Assembly (NCBI GenBank): GCA_035267785.1
Contig: DATFLL010000047.1
Coordinates: forward strand, 1-64,000
Origin: DATFLL01 sp035267785
Lineage (GTDB): Bacteria; Pseudomonadota; Gammaproteobacteria; DATFLL01
DNA: 64,000 nt
Direction: 5' to 3'
Below are positions 36,837-47,643 of the stretch, piece by piece (position 1 is the first letter of the stretch; each line of letters starts with the position of its first letter). Both the position numbers and the translations under genes were made by a program. Below the pieces are notes generated by a model that saw only the letters and a list, made by a program, of their open reading frames with translations, was not told where the DNA came from and ran no database searches.

Positions 36837-38143
36837 GCGGTACCGTACTTGGTCTCTACCTGGACGCCTATGTCCTTGAGAAATCCGGTGGGCAGGATAC
36901 CGCCCGCCGACACGATGACGGCTTCATTGCGCAGCGCGATGCGCTCGCCCTGGTGGTCCAGGACGACTTCGTCTTCGGTGATCTGCTTGACATTGGATTG
37001 CAGGAGCACGCGAAGTCGTCCGGCGGCCTCGGCCTGCTCGACCTTTTGACGGTTTTTCTCCTTGGCTCGGGAGAAAGATTCGCTGCGGTAGGACAGTGCG
37101 ACATGGGTGTCCGGCTCGGCCGCGATACTGGTGGCCGCCTCGAGGGCGCTGTCGCCGCCCCCGACGACCAGTACGTGCTTACCGCGATATTGTTCCGGAT
37201 CGATGAGTCGGTACACGACTTTGGACATTTCCTCACCGGGCACACCCAGCTTGCGGGGGGTGCCGCGCCGCCCGATGGCGAGCAGGACTGCCCGGCTTTG
37301 ATACGTGGCTTTCGGGGTCTTGACGGTGAAGCTGTTGCCGTTGGGGGTAATGGACTCGACCCGTTCGTTGTAGTTGATGGACACGCCGGTGCGCTCGACA
37401 ATGCCTTTCCAGAAGTCCATCAGCGATTCCTTCGTCGTCTCGCGCAGCTTCATCATCCCCACCAGGGGCAGTTTGACGGGCGCGGTCATGACGATCTTGC
37501 CGCGCGGATAATGGGAGACGGTTCCGCCAAGCGACTCCTGTTCCAAGGTGACGTAACGCAGCTTGTGTTCCATGGCGGCCAGGCTGGCCGAGATCCCCGC
37601 GGGACCGGCACCGACGATGACCACGTCCACATCGTTGCCTCGGCGCATTCCCTCGAGCCTGGCAATCGATTCCATTGCCTGCCGGCCCTGAGTGATTGCA
37701 TTGCGTATCAATCCCATGCCTCCCAGTTCGCCTGCAATGAACAGGCCCGGGACGTTGGTCTCGAAGCTTTCGCTGACGAAGGGGATGTCGATGCCGCGTT
37801 TGGTGGTGCCGAAGACGAGGTCGATGGCATCGACCGGGCAGGCGCGCTTGCACGCACCGTGCCCGATACAGTGGCTGGCGTTGATAAGCGCCGCCTTACC
37901 TCCAATGATACCCAGCACGTCACCTTCGGGGCAGGCCTTGGCGCACGAGGCGCAGCCGATGCAATGACGCTCGTCGATGAGGGGGTGCAGCGAGGCCGGC
38001 TCGGTCAGTCCGGCGGCCTTGGCCGACTCCAGCGCGGCACTGCTGTGCACGTGGCGGCGGTGGCGGCGGCGCCAATAGACGCTCCAGATAAACGCCATCG
38101 GTACGGCGTAGGCCGCCATGGTAAGCATGTCCTGAGTTTCCAT
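36833..38143 (-). CDS. Membrane-anchored 2[4Fe-4S]-FAD oxidoreductase of unusual layout
   Basis: 436 residues. One N-terminal TM segment (about 7-24) and a basic stretch, then a dicluster ferredoxin (61-71 CIGCASCAKAC; 92-102 CIGHGACKRAC). Next, 130-160 resembles the C-terminal FAD motif of thioredoxin reductases (VPGLFIAGELGGMG). A FAD Rossmann motif (GAGPAG, 178-183) and an NAD(P) motif (VVGGGDSALEAA) follow. The TrxR CxxC disulfide is absent. The second cluster has His95 where a cysteine is usual. Likely passes electrons between NAD(P)H and a membrane partner (inference). First gene of the pair with the ankyrin protein. Confidence 0.82.
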   Translation of the reverse strand: METQDMLTMAAYAVPMAFIWSVYWRRRHRRHVHSSAALESAKAAGLTEPASLHPLIDERHCIGCASCAKACPEGDVLGIIGGKAALINASHCIGHGACKRACPVDAIDLVFGTTKRGIDIPFVSESFETNVPGLFIAGELGGMGLIRNAITQGRQAMESIARLEGMRRGNDVDVVIVGAGPAGISASLAAMEHKLRYVTLEQESLGGTVSHYPRGKIVMTAPVKLPLVGMMKLRETTKESLMDFWKGIVERTGVSINYNERVESITPNGNSFTVKTPKATYQSRAVLLAIGRRGTPRKLGVPGEEMSKVVYRLIDPEQYRGKHVLVVGGGDSALEAATSIAAEPDTHVALSYRSESFSRAKEKNRQKVEQAEAAGRLRVLLQSNVKQITEDEVVLDHQGERIALRNEAVIVSAGGILPTGFLKDIGVQVETKYGTA

Positions 38144-38240
38144 GGGTTGTCTGCACGGTCGGGTTGAGCACGTATTCGTGCGTTACTGTCTGTTCCCGTT
38201 CGCCTCCAAGCTAGCCCCCGGCGAGGGTACCCGCCGCGGG

Positions 38241-38264
38241 CGGGTTCGCATTTTGGCGAACCCG
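38241..38264. promoter_or_regulatory. 9-bp perfect inverted repeat
   Basis: CGGGTTCGC, six-base loop ATTTTG, GCGAACCCG. No T run follows on either strand, so a rho-independent terminator is unlikely. It lies about 100 bases before the oxidoreductase start on the other strand and could be an operator or leader structure. Confidence 0.35.
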
Positions 38265-38361
38265 GGGACGGGCGTGCATCGTTGTCCGACCGCGACTGCC
38301 CTAGGTTCGGTCTTGTGTCACCACTCGACTGTGAATCGCCTCACAAAGCGGACCAATGGCC

Positions 38362-38390
38362 TTGGTTACACCGCCCATCTGGGCTATACA
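38362..38390 (+). promoter_or_regulatory. Candidate sigma-70 promoter of the ccm operon
   Basis: TTGGTT (38362-38367), a 17-base spacer, and TATACA (38385-38390). The spacing is ideal and both boxes are near consensus. Transcription would start near 38397, leaving a leader of about 260 bases before ccmA. Confidence 0.45.
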
Positions 38391-38655
38391 TAGGCCTCGG
38401 TCGGAGGGCTTGTTGCCTCTCAACGACCGGTAATCAAACAAGGGTGCACAGATACCCGCTTCCAGCCGACGCCGCGCGGAGTCCAGCCAGGTCGTCGACC
38501 TTGGCGAGATTGCTAGCTGTCCTTCTCACTCAAGTTGCAGGATGCATTCCTGCCTTTGCGCGTTTGCTTTTGGTTCCGCGTGCCGTGCCGGCCGTATCGG
38601 CGGTCGGGTGCGCCGACAAGAAGCCATAATTCACGGGGTGTGCGAGGGATGAATC

Positions 38656-39393
38656 GTGTCGAGTTTATTGGGCGTTGCCCAGCGTCGGGCTAAGGCGGCC
38701 GATGCGTCCGTTGTGCTCGAGCCCTTGAGCGAACCGCGCAGGGACGCCGAGCGTCGCCCGCGCGGCGCCGGTACGTTACTCCAGGTTCGGGGTTTGGAGT
38801 GCGTCCGCCGCGAGCGCGTCCTCTTTACGGACCTGAGCTTTTCGGTCGAACCCAGGGCGATGGTGCAGGTGGTCGGTGCCAACGGCAGCGGCAAGACCAG
38901 CCTGCTGCGTTTATTGTGCGGGCTGACACGGCCGGAGCGCGGCGAGATCCTTTGGCGCGGCGAATCGATCGACGAGGCGGGCGGCCGGTTCCAGGCCGAC
39001 CTCGCGTTTGTCGGACACGCCCCGGGCGTGAAGGGCGAGCTCTCGCCTTACGAGAATCTGCGGCTGTTTTGCCGTTTGCACGGTGCGCGTGCCGGTGCCG
39101 ATCCGGATGCGGCGTTGGCCGAGGCCGGATTGGCCAGCGCGGCCGATCTCCCTTTGCACAAGCTCTCGGCGGGCCAGCAGCGCCGTGCCGCGCTGGCGCG
39201 CCTGCTGATCACGACGGCGCGCCTGTGGATACTCGACGAGCCGCTGACCTCGCTGGATACCGCCGGTGTCCATTTTGTCGAGACCACCGTCAATCGCCAC
39301 CTGGCCGGTGGCGGCGCCGTGGTGATGAGCACTCACCAGCCGTTCAAGGTCACCGACGGAAACGTCATGCGGGTGAGGCTGGGCGATGTCTGA
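38656..39393 (+). CDS. ccmA: Haem exporter ATP-binding subunit CcmA
   Basis: ATPase of the CcmABCD complex that releases holo-CcmE. Walker A is GANGSGKTSLLRLL, the ABC signature LSAGQQRRAALARL and Walker B WILDEPLTSLD. At 245 residues it is about 40 longer than usual because of an N-terminal extension before the typical LLQVRGLEC start; no better start codon exists nearby, and the GTG at 38656 has GAGGG upstream. It overlaps ccmB by eight bases, opening a nine-gene operon. Confidence 0.94.
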   Translation: MSSLLGVAQRRAKAADASVVLEPLSEPRRDAERRPRGAGTLLQVRGLECVRRERVLFTDLSFSVEPRAMVQVVGANGSGKTSLLRLLCGLTRPERGEILWRGESIDEAGGRFQADLAFVGHAPGVKGELSPYENLRLFCRLHGARAGADPDAALAEAGLASAADLPLHKLSAGQQRRAALARLLITTARLWILDEPLTSLDTAGVHFVETTVNRHLAGGGAVVMSTHQPFKVTDGNVMRVRLGDV

Positions 39394-40087
39394 GGCCGTG
39401 CTGACACGGCGGCCGGGTATCTGGGCCGCGTTTGCCACGCTGGTGGCGCGGGACGTGACGCTTGCCGTGCGTCGGCGCAGCGAGGTGTTCAATCCACTGG
39501 TTTTCTTCGTCATCGTGGTGACCCTGTTTCCTCTGAGTCTCGGACCCGAGGTTCAACTCCTGCAGCGTGTGGCACCGGGAATCATCTGGGTCGCCGCGAT
39601 GCTCGCCGCGATGCTTTCGTTGGAGAACATCTTTCACGCGGACTTCGAGGACGGTTCCCTGGAGCAGTTGCTCGTCAGCCCGCATCCCGTGGTGGTGGTC
39701 GTTCTGGCCAAGATCTGCGCCCACTGGCTGATGAGCGGCGTGCCGCTGATCCTGCTCGCGCCATTGTTGGGGCTGTTGCTGCACGTGCCGGCGCAGGGTA
39801 TCGGCGTGCTGATGATCACGCTGTTGCTGGGCACGCCCATCCTCAGCCTGATTGGCGCGGTCGGCGTCGCCCTGACCCTGGCTCAGCGCCGCGGTGGGGT
39901 CCTGCTCTCGTTGCTGGTGCTGCCGCTGTACATCCCGCCGCTCATTTTCGGCGCCGCGGCGGTCGATCGCGCCAGTGCCGGGTTGCCGGTGCAGGCCCAC
40001 TTGTCGCTGCTCGGTGCATTGCTCGCACTGGCGATTACCCTGGCGCCCTGGGCCGCGGCGGCGGCCGTGCGCATCGTGACGGAGTAA
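39386..40087 (+). CDS. ccmB: Haem exporter membrane subunit CcmB
   Basis: A 233-residue inner-membrane protein with six hydrophobic segments and the family core FFVIVVTLFPLSLGP near residues 31-52. It pairs with CcmA and CcmC. The start overlaps the end of ccmA by eight bases and it ends eight bases before ccmC, indicating tight translational coupling. Confidence 0.95.
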   Translation: MSEAVLTRRPGIWAAFATLVARDVTLAVRRRSEVFNPLVFFVIVVTLFPLSLGPEVQLLQRVAPGIIWVAAMLAAMLSLENIFHADFEDGSLEQLLVSPHPVVVVVLAKICAHWLMSGVPLILLAPLLGLLLHVPAQGIGVLMITLLLGTPILSLIGAVGVALTLAQRRGGVLLSLLVLPLYIPPLIFGAAAVDRASAGLPVQAHLSLLGALLALAITLAPWAAAAAVRIVTE

Positions 40088-40094
40088 CGGACCC

Positions 40095-40835
40095 ATGTGG
40101 AAGTGGTTTCACCAACTCGCATCGCCCCGGTATTTCTACGAGATATCGGGGCGCTGGATCCCGCGGCTCAGCGCCGCGGCGATCGTACTCTTGGCGGCGG
40201 GGCTGTATACCGGCCTGGTCGTGGCGCCACCCGATTATCAGCAGGGCGACAGCTATCGCATCATGTTCGTGCATGTGCCCAGCGCCTGGATGTCGCTGTT
40301 CATCTACACATTGATGGCCGGTGCGGGTGCGGTCGGGCTGATTTGGAAGATAAAGCTGGCCGATGCGTTCGCCAAGGCCAGTGCGCCCATCGGGGCCTGG
40401 TTTACCTTTTTGACATTGGTGACCGGTTCGCTGTGGGGCAAGCCCATGTGGGGAGCGTGGTGGGTGTGGGACGCGCGTTTGACCTCCGAACTCATACTAT
40501 TGTTTTTGTACCTCGGCTATATCGCGCTGAACGATTCCTTCGAGGATCCGCGCACGGGTGCGCGCGCTTCGGCGATACTCGCCTTGGTCGGGGTCGTCAA
40601 TATTCCAATCATTCATTTTTCCGTGCAGTGGTGGAACACGCTGCACCAGGGGCCGACGGTCACCAAATTCGGCGCGCCGTCGATTGCGCCCAGCATGCTC
40701 TGGCCGCTACTGCTGATGGCCGGAGCCTTCATGTTCTATTACGCGGCAATCGTACTTATGCGCACACGCTGTCAGGTCTTGGAACGTGAACGCACCAGTG
40801 CCTGGGTGCAGGAACTGATGGAGGAGGCGACATGA
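40095..40835 (+). CDS. ccmC: Haem-handling protein CcmC
   Basis: A 246-residue inner-membrane protein with the periplasmic tryptophan-rich WWD segment ([20 protein letters not shown]), which presents haem to CcmE together with conserved periplasmic histidines (MFVHVPSAW and [11 protein letters not shown]). Six TM segments. The stop overlaps the ccmD start by four bases. Confidence 0.97.
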   Translation: MWKWFHQLASPRYFYEISGRWIPRLSAAAIVLLAAGLYTGLVVAPPDYQQGDSYRIMFVHVPSAWMSLFIYTLMAGAGAVGLIWKIKLADAFAKASAPIGAWFTFLTLVTGSLWGKPMWGAWWVWDARLTSELILLFLYLGYIALNDSFEDPRTGARASAILALVGVVNIPIIHFSVQWWNTLHQGPTVTKFGAPSIAPSMLWPLLLMAGAFMFYYAAIVLMRTRCQVLERERTSAWVQELMEEAT

Positions 40836-40993
40836 CATTTCATCAATGGCTCGAGATGGGGGGCTACGCGTTCTACGTGTGGACGGCGTATGCACTGGCC
40901 GCGGCCATCCTGTCGCTCAACGTGATATTGCCTTGGCGCCGTCAGGTCGTCCTTCGGCGCAGCATCGCCCGGCGAGCGCGGAGGCAGGCGTGA
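40832..40993 (+). CDS. ccmD: Haem exporter small subunit CcmD
   Basis: A 53-residue single-TM protein: [20 protein letters not shown] start, a hydrophobic helix (about 18-34), then a highly basic cytoplasmic tail ([18 protein letters not shown]). This is the usual CcmD pattern and position. It overlaps ccmC by ATGA and ccmE by GTGA. Confidence 0.92.
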   Translation: MTFHQWLEMGGYAFYVWTAYALAAAILSLNVILPWRRQVVLRRSIARRARRQA

Positions 40994-41508
40994 ATCCCAA
41001 GCGCCGCCGGCGTCTGATCCTGATCGTTACGCTGGTTATGGGCGTGGGGATCGCCGTGGGCCTGGTGCTCAACGCCTTTCGCGACAATCTGCTGTTTTTC
41101 TACAGTCCCAGCCAGATTGCCAAGGGCGAGAGCCCGCAGGGGCGCAACTTCCGGGTCGGCGGTCTCGTCGTCAAGGGCAGCGTACACCACGAGCGTGACG
41201 GGTTGACGGTGCACTTCGTGTTGACCGATTACGCCAAGAGTATTCCCGTCGTCTACAAGGGCATACTCCCCGACCTGTTTCGCGAGGGCCAGGGCATTGT
41301 GGCGACGGGGCGCATCGACTCGCACGGCGAGTTCGTGGCTCAGGAGGTGCTGGCCAAGCACGATTCCAAGTATATGCCGCCCGAGGTGGCCTCGGCGTTG
41401 AAGCAGGCACGCGCCAAAGACGGTGCGGCGGACCATGCGCCCGCGCCGACGTTACTCAAGGGTTCGGGGTCGGCTCCGGACCGCACGCAAAACGGGAAAA
41501 GCCTATGA
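40990..41508 (+). CDS. ccmE: Periplasmic haem chaperone CcmE
   Basis: 172 residues from GTG 40990 (overlapping ccmD). A basic N-terminus and TM anchor (about 7-28) lead to an OB-fold. The covalent haem histidine is in [13 protein letters not shown], the canonical H-x3-Y context. A disordered tail ends the protein. It takes haem from CcmC and gives it to CcmF. Confidence 0.96.
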   Translation: MNPKRRRRLILIVTLVMGVGIAVGLVLNAFRDNLLFFYSPSQIAKGESPQGRNFRVGGLVVKGSVHHERDGLTVHFVLTDYAKSIPVVYKGILPDLFREGQGIVATGRIDSHGEFVAQEVLAKHDSKYMPPEVASALKQARAKDGAADHAPAPTLLKGSGSAPDRTQNGKSL

Positions 41509-43496
41509 TTCCGGAGCTCGGTCATTTCGCGCTCGTCATGGCGCTGTGCGTGGCGCTCGTACAGGCGGTCCTGCCCCTGGCGGGGGCGGCGCGCGGTGTG
41601 GGCACCTGGATGGCCGTCGCGCGGCCCGCGGCCCGCGCGCAGTTCTTTTTCCTGCTGCTCGCTATCCTGTGTCTGGGCTATGCGTTCGTGCAGAACGACT
41701 TCTCCGTGCTTTACGTGGCGGCGCATTCGAACACCAGCCTGCCCGTCATCTATCGCATCGCTGCAATCTGGGGCGGGCACGAGGGCTCCATGCTCCTGTG
41801 GATATTCATCCTCGGGCTGTGGACCACGGCGGTGACGTTCTTCAGCCGTAGTCTGCCGGATGCCTTCGTCGCCCGGGTCCTCGGTGTGCTGGGTCTGGTC
41901 AGCAGCGGGTTTTTGCTGTTCATCCTGTTTACGTCCAATCCCTTCGAGCGGTTGGTGCCGGCGGCGGTCAATGGCGCCGATCTCAACCCGCTGCTGCAGG
42001 ACCCCGTGATGGCCGTGCACCCGCCGATGCTCTACATGGGCTATGTCGGCTTTTCGGTGGCCTTTGCCTTTGCGGTGGCCTCGCTGATCGGAGGACGGCT
42101 GGATGCCACCTGGGCGCGCTGGTCGCGGCCCTGGACCCTGGCCGCGTGGTGTTTTCTCAGTGCTGGCATTGCGCTTGGCAGTTGGTGGGCCTACTACGAG
42201 CTCGGTTGGGGCGGCTGGTGGTTCTGGGACCCGGTGGAAAACGCGTCATTTATGCCCTGGCTGGTGGGCACGGCCTTGATTCATTCGCTGGCGGTGGTCG
42301 AAAGACGCGGCGGCTTCAAGCGTTGGGCGGCGCTGTTGGCGATCACGGCCTTTTCCCTGAGCCTGCTCGGGACCTTCCTCGTGCGCTCGGGCGTGTTGAC
42401 CTCGGTTCATGCCTTCGCCACCGATCCCAAGCGGGGCGTGTTCATTCTGGTATTTCTGGCCATTGTCGTTGGCAGCTCTTTGCTGCTTTATGCCTGGCGC
42501 GCGCATACCGTGGAGAAGGGCGAGGGCTTTCATTGGTTGTCGCGCGAGTCGCTGCTGTTGACCAACAATCTCTTGTTGTTCGTGGCCATGGGAACCGTAC
42601 TGCTCGGCACGCTGTATCCGCTGCTCATGGATGCGCTCGGTCTGGGCAAGATCTCGGTCGGTCCGCCGTATTTCGACACCGTGTTCGTGCCGCTGATGAC
42701 GCCGCTGGTATTTCTCATGGGCGTCGGTCCCGTCGCGCGCTGGAAGCGGGCCTCGCTGCCGGACTTGGCCGCGCGCCTGCGCTGGGCGCTGGCGGTGGGC
42801 GTGGCAACTGCCGTGGTATTGCCCTTCGTGATGGGGCATTGGACGCCGTTGATCTCGCTGGGTCTGCTGCTCGCGGGCTGGTTGTTCGCTTCTCTGGTGA
42901 TAGACCTGCGCCGGCGCATCGCACGGGTACCGCTTCTGCAGGGCCTGCTTGGTCTGCCGCGCGCATACTATGGTATGTGGCTCGCGCACTTCGGCATTGC
43001 CTTGTTCGTCGCCAGCGTGACGATCACCGGGGGATTCAGCGCGGACAAGCAAGTGAGCATGGCGCCGGGGCAGAGTGCGGTCGTTGTGGGCTACCGCTTC
43101 GCGTTCAAGGGCGCGGTCCCGGTACCCGGTCCCAACTATCGCGCCACCCAGGCCACCGTGGTGGTCACCCGGGGCGGCGAACCGGTGGCGGTGCTGCATC
43201 CGCAAAAGCGCCGTTACAACGTCGGCGGTCGGGTGATGACCGAGGCGGCGATCGACGGCGGACTGTTCCGCCACCTCTACGTCGCGATGGGCAACCCGGC
43301 CGGCGACGGTGGGGCATGGAGCATGCGTCTGTACTACAAGCCCATGGTTGGCGGCCTTTGGTTTTCGGTGTTGTGCATGGTGCTCGGCGGTCTGCTCGCG
43401 CTGAGCGATCGGCGCTATCGACTGCTGGCGGAGCGCACGAGGGCCCGGGCGCAGCAGCTCGGCGATGACGGGCTGGCGGCGGAGACCGGCCGATGA
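41505..43496 (+). CDS. ccmF: Haem lyase subunit CcmF
   Basis: The 663-residue inner-membrane core of cytochrome c haem ligation. It has about 14-15 TM segments and the WWD motif ([20 protein letters not shown]), and periplasmic histidines for its b haem. It overlaps ccmE by ATGA and ccmG by four bases. With CcmH and CcmI it attaches haem to the CxxCH cysteines of exported apocytochromes. Confidence 0.97.
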   Translation: MIPELGHFALVMALCVALVQAVLPLAGAARGVGTWMAVARPAARAQFFFLLLAILCLGYAFVQNDFSVLYVAAHSNTSLPVIYRIAAIWGGHEGSMLLWIFILGLWTTAVTFFSRSLPDAFVARVLGVLGLVSSGFLLFILFTSNPFERLVPAAVNGADLNPLLQDPVMAVHPPMLYMGYVGFSVAFAFAVASLIGGRLDATWARWSRPWTLAAWCFLSAGIALGSWWAYYELGWGGWWFWDPVENASFMPWLVGTALIHSLAVVERRGGFKRWAALLAITAFSLSLLGTFLVRSGVLTSVHAFATDPKRGVFILVFLAIVVGSSLLLYAWRAHTVEKGEGFHWLSRESLLLTNNLLLFVAMGTVLLGTLYPLLMDALGLGKISVGPPYFDTVFVPLMTPLVFLMGVGPVARWKRASLPDLAARLRWALAVGVATAVVLPFVMGHWTPLISLGLLLAGWLFASLVIDLRRRIARVPLLQGLLGLPRAYYGMWLAHFGIALFVASVTITGGFSADKQVSMAPGQSAVVVGYRFAFKGAVPVPGPNYRATQATVVVTRGGEPVAVLHPQKRRYNVGGRVMTEAAIDGGLFRHLYVAMGNPAGDGGAWSMRLYYKPMVGGLWFSVLCMVLGGLLALSDRRYRLLAERTRARAQQLGDDGLAAETGR

Positions 43497-44032
43497 AGAA
43501 ATGGTGGTATGTGCTGCCTTTGGGGTTTTTCATCGCTCTGGTGGTACTGCTCGGACGTGGATTGACGCTGCATCCGCACGATCTGCCCTCGCCGCTGATC
43601 GGCAAGGCCGCGCCGGACTTCGACCTCACCTCGGTCGAGAACGCCAATAAACGGGTCGCACGCAGCGAGCTGCTGGGGCATGTGTCGCTGCTCAGCGTGT
43701 GGGCTTCCTGGTGCGCTGTATGCCGCGAGGAACACCCGGTCCTGGTGCAGCTGGCGCGCCGTCACGAGGTCCCGATCTACGGACTCAATTACCGGGACGC
43801 ACGCGCCGACGCCGTGGCCTGGCTGCGGACCTACGGCGATCCCTACGTCGCCTCCGCCTTCGATCCGCAGGGCCTGGTCGGGATCAACTATGGCGTCTAC
43901 GGTGTGCCCGAGACCTATGTGATCGATCGCCACGGCATCGTTCGCCACAAGCATATCGGCCCCCTGGACTGGAAGGTGCTGAACAATGAAATTCTACCCC
44001 TCGTCCACCGGCTGCAGCGTGAGCAGGGTTAG
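43493..44032 (+). CDS. ccmG: Thiol:disulfide interchange protein CcmG/DsbE
   Basis: A 179-residue periplasmic thioredoxin with an N-terminal anchor (about 6-24). The active site is WCAVC in VWASWCAVCREEHPVL, and the cis-proline loop is GVPETYVID. It reduces the apocytochrome cysteines before haem attachment. It overlaps ccmF by four bases and ccmH by 47 bases. Confidence 0.95.
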   Translation: MKKWWYVLPLGFFIALVVLLGRGLTLHPHDLPSPLIGKAAPDFDLTSVENANKRVARSELLGHVSLLSVWASWCAVCREEHPVLVQLARRHEVPIYGLNYRDARADAVAWLRTYGDPYVASAFDPQGLVGINYGVYGVPETYVIDRHGIVRHKHIGPLDWKVLNNEILPLVHRLQREQG

Positions 44033-44417
44033 CCGCTTCGGCTGGCTGGTGCTGATTGCACCGCTGCTGATGGCGGCCGCGGCCGGACCGACCGTCAACG
44101 AATCCGCCGTGGACAAGCGCCTGTATCGCCTGACGAGCGAGCTGCGCTGCCTGGTGTGCGCCAATGAGACCTTGGCCGATTCGAATGCGGACCTGGCCGT
44201 CAATCTGCGCCGACAGATCCGTCAGATGATGCGCAACGGCGCGAGCGACAAACAGGTCGTGGCGTATCTGACCGACCGTTACGGTGACTATGTGCTGTAC
44301 CGTCCGCCGGTCAAGCCCAGCACTTGGTTGTTGTGGTTCGGACCCCTGCTATTGCTGACGATCGGCGCCGCGGTACTGGTTGTACTGTTGCGGCGCCAAC
44401 AAGGAGACCACTCATGA
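43986..44417 (+). CDS. ccmH: Cytochrome c maturation protein CcmH
   Basis: 143 residues; redox motif LRCLVC followed by ANETLADSNADLA (usually QNQSLADSNA), then a C-terminal TM helix (about 112-134). It is the short CcmH with a separate ccmI. The ATG at 43986 overlaps ccmG by 47 bases and has AAGG about nine bases upstream. A GTG at 44019 would shorten the overlap and give a more ordinary signal sequence. Confidence 0.92.
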   Translation: MKFYPSSTGCSVSRVSRFGWLVLIAPLLMAAAAGPTVNESAVDKRLYRLTSELRCLVCANETLADSNADLAVNLRRQIRQMMRNGASDKQVVAYLTDRYGDYVLYRPPVKPSTWLLWFGPLLLLTIGAAVLVVLLRRQQGDHS

Positions 44418-45706
44418 GCTTTTGGATATTCGCCCTCGCGATGGTGGCCCTTGCCGTGGCCGCGCTGACCCTGCCGCTGTGGCGCCGGCGGATCGGTGCG
44501 GGGCCGCGGGTCGATGACGTCAACCGTGCCCTCTATAAGGACAAGCTCTCCGAGCTGGCCGATGATCTAATCAAAGGTGCTATTACCGCCGAGCAATTCG
44601 AAAAGGCCCGCGGCGATCTGCAGCACGCCCTCCTGGCCCAGTCCGAATCGCCGGCCCCGGCCGACGGTGCCGGCGCCTCGGCGGCCCTGGCGCGCAAGGG
44701 GCGTTGGGTGGTGGCGGCGGTGGTCATCGCCGTACCGGCGGCAGCCCTGGCCCTCTATCACTATACGGGAGGAACGTATACGGCCGGCGGACCCGGTGCC
44801 GAGGCGGGCGGGGATGCCCGGGCCGGCAACACCGGGTCGGACCAGCAGAAGATGCATTCCATCGACAAGATGCTGGCGCGCCTTACCGAGCGCCTCAAGG
44901 CCAACCCGAAGGACGGCAAGGGCTGGGCCCTACTGGGACGTACCTACGTCTACCTGCAACGGCCCGATGATGCCGTCGAGGCGTTCGCCAAGGCCGCCGC
45001 GCTGGTCAAGGACGACCCGGTGCTCCTGGCCGACTATGCCGATACCCTGGCGGCCAGAAATGACAAGCGCCTGGCGGGCAAGCCGGCCGCCCTCGTCGAA
45101 CAGGCCCTGGCGCTGGATCCCGACCAGCCCAAGGCGCTGTGGCTGGCCGGGACTGTCGCCTACCAGCGGGGCGACTATAAGACAGCCCTGAAGCACTGGC
45201 GTCATCTCAGGTCCGTGCTGCCGCCGGGGGCGCCTCAGGCGCAGGGCATCGAGGCGAGTATCGCCGAGGCCGAGGACCTGGCCGGCGGCGGGGCGGCCAA
45301 GTCCTCAGGAGGCCAGCCGGGGAAAACGGCGCGCTCGACCGGGCAAGACGGGGCGGCTCCCGTCGTCATACACGGTCGGGTCACCCTCTCGCCAAAGCTG
45401 GCCAAACGGGTTTCGCCCGGCGATACCTTGTTCATCTTCGCCAAGGCCGATCAGGGCCCGCCCATGCCCCTGGCGGTCCTGCGCAAGAAAGCCGGCGATC
45501 TCCCGGTGCGCTTTACCCTCGACGATTCCATGGCCATGATGCCGGCGCTGCGCCTGTCCAATTTCCGGCACGTCGTTGTGGGGGCGCGTATTTCGAAGTC
45601 GGGCAACGCCATGCCCCAGCACGGCGACCTGCAGGGCACCAGCGGCGTCGTCAGCGTCGCGGCGGCCGGCCCGGTCCAGATCACCATCGACCACGCCACT
45701 CCCTGA
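44414..45706 (+). CDS. ccmI: Cytochrome c maturation TPR protein CcmI
   Basis: 430 residues from ATG 44414 (AAGGAG upstream, ATGA overlap with ccmH). Two TM segments flank a short cytoplasmic loop (about 5-25 and 95-115), followed by periplasmic TPR repeats (about 150-300) that hold apocytochrome C-termini. The last about 100 residues form a beta domain (VHGRVTLSPKLAKRV...) like the C-terminal part of long CcmI forms. Closes the operon. Confidence 0.93.
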   Translation: MSFWIFALAMVALAVAALTLPLWRRRIGAGPRVDDVNRALYKDKLSELADDLIKGAITAEQFEKARGDLQHALLAQSESPAPADGAGASAALARKGRWVVAAVVIAVPAAALALYHYTGGTYTAGGPGAEAGGDARAGNTGSDQQKMHSIDKMLARLTERLKANPKDGKGWALLGRTYVYLQRPDDAVEAFAKAAALVKDDPVLLADYADTLAARNDKRLAGKPAALVEQALALDPDQPKALWLAGTVAYQRGDYKTALKHWRHLRSVLPPGAPQAQGIEASIAEAEDLAGGGAAKSSGGQPGKTARSTGQDGAAPVVIHGRVTLSPKLAKRVSPGDTLFIFAKADQGPPMPLAVLRKKAGDLPVRFTLDDSMAMMPALRLSNFRHVVVGARISKSGNAMPQHGDLQGTSGVVSVAAAGPVQITIDHATP

Positions 45707-45809
45707 GTCCCCGCCGCGGGCGGTCCAGGCCCGAATCCACCTATGGCGGGGCCTGCGGCGCCGCGCCTGCCCCGCCCCGGTCCCGGTGGGAGCCGGGGCG
45801 CGGTTAATG

Positions 45810-45815
45810 TATACT
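45810..45815 (+). promoter_or_regulatory. Possible -10 element upstream of nfu-like gene
   Basis: TATACT in an A/T-rich pocket of GC-rich DNA, 64 bases before the ATG at 45879. No good -35 box at 17 bases (TGGGAG), so an activator might be needed or the match may be chance. Confidence 0.25.
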
Positions 45816-45878
45816 ATGACACTCGGTTATTTAGGGTTATTCGGGCCGGCGGCCCGTTCCGGGACGAAAGATGGCATA

Positions 45879-46274
45879 ATGGGCGGCGCGAACGATACCA
45901 CGGCGCGGGAGCCGATTCGGTTCTTTACCGAAGAGGAGCTCGACGCGATGGAGGAGGTGGATCCCGATCGGGCCTACCGAATCGCGCGCGCGCAGGCCAT
46001 GGCCGAGCGCGGTCTGGGCGCCGAGCGGCGTCCCGAGGATCACCCGCCGCCCGACCCGGAACGGGTGCGCGAGGCCATTGCCGATGTGCGCCAGATACTC
46101 AACCAGGACGGGGGGGATATCGAGCTGGTCGCCGTTGAGGGCCGGGTCATCCGGGTTCGCCTCAAGGGCGCCTGCGTCGGCTGCCCGAATGCGCCGTTGG
46201 ACCTGAAGAACGTCGTCGAGAAGATTCTGTTCAACGCGGTGCCCGGGGCCGCCAAGGTCGCCAATACGTTCTAA
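45879..46274 (+). CDS. NifU C-terminal-domain iron-sulfur scaffold (Nfu type)
   Basis: 131 residues. The C-terminal 75 form the NifU-like domain with the cluster-binding CxxC in KGACVGCPNAPLDLKNVVE. The N-terminal 55 are acidic and unlike the A-type domain of E. coli NfuA, so the symbol is withheld. It could supply [4Fe-4S] clusters to proteins such as the dicluster oxidoreductase at 36833 (inference). The start is uncertain; an in-frame ATG at 45807 precedes it. Confidence 0.8.
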   Translation: MGGANDTTAREPIRFFTEEELDAMEEVDPDRAYRIARAQAMAERGLGAERRPEDHPPPDPERVREAIADVRQILNQDGGDIELVAVEGRVIRVRLKGACVGCPNAPLDLKNVVEKILFNAVPGAAKVANTF

Positions 46275-46358
46275 CCATCTTTTCGCTGGACCGGTTCGCT
46301 CGAACGGGCGGGCCGGGCCCGGGTCTTGTTTTCGATACGATATGGGAGCTTTCAGTCT

Positions 46359-47561
<1,203 letters not shown>

Positions 47562-47585
47562 CAGCGGCCCCCTGCCCGATCAAGG

Positions 47586-47620
47586 ACGCCGATCCCGCAG
47601 CCCGGGGTCGGCGTTTTTTT
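47586..47620 (+). terminator. Rho-independent terminator after the aminotransferase gene
   Basis: CGCCGATCCC and GGGGTCGGCG form a 10-bp stem (one G-T pair) around a six-base loop, directly followed by seven T. It lies 25 bases after the stop codon. Confidence 0.9.
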
Positions 47621-47643
47621 GTGCCCGCGCCGAAGCGGCGCTG

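Larger units (their letters stand above)
38144..38655. other. Intergenic region between oxidoreductase and ccm operon
   Basis: 512 bases between divergent genes. It contains a 9-bp perfect hairpin (38241-38264) and a promoter-like pair at 38362-38390. The several short frames lack ribosome sites and recognisable protein features. No RNA gene was seen. Confidence 0.6.

Noticed and set aside
38282..38629. A 115-codon frame in the ccm upstream region
   Set aside because: No ribosome site, no recognisable domain, and it overlaps the promoter-like elements.
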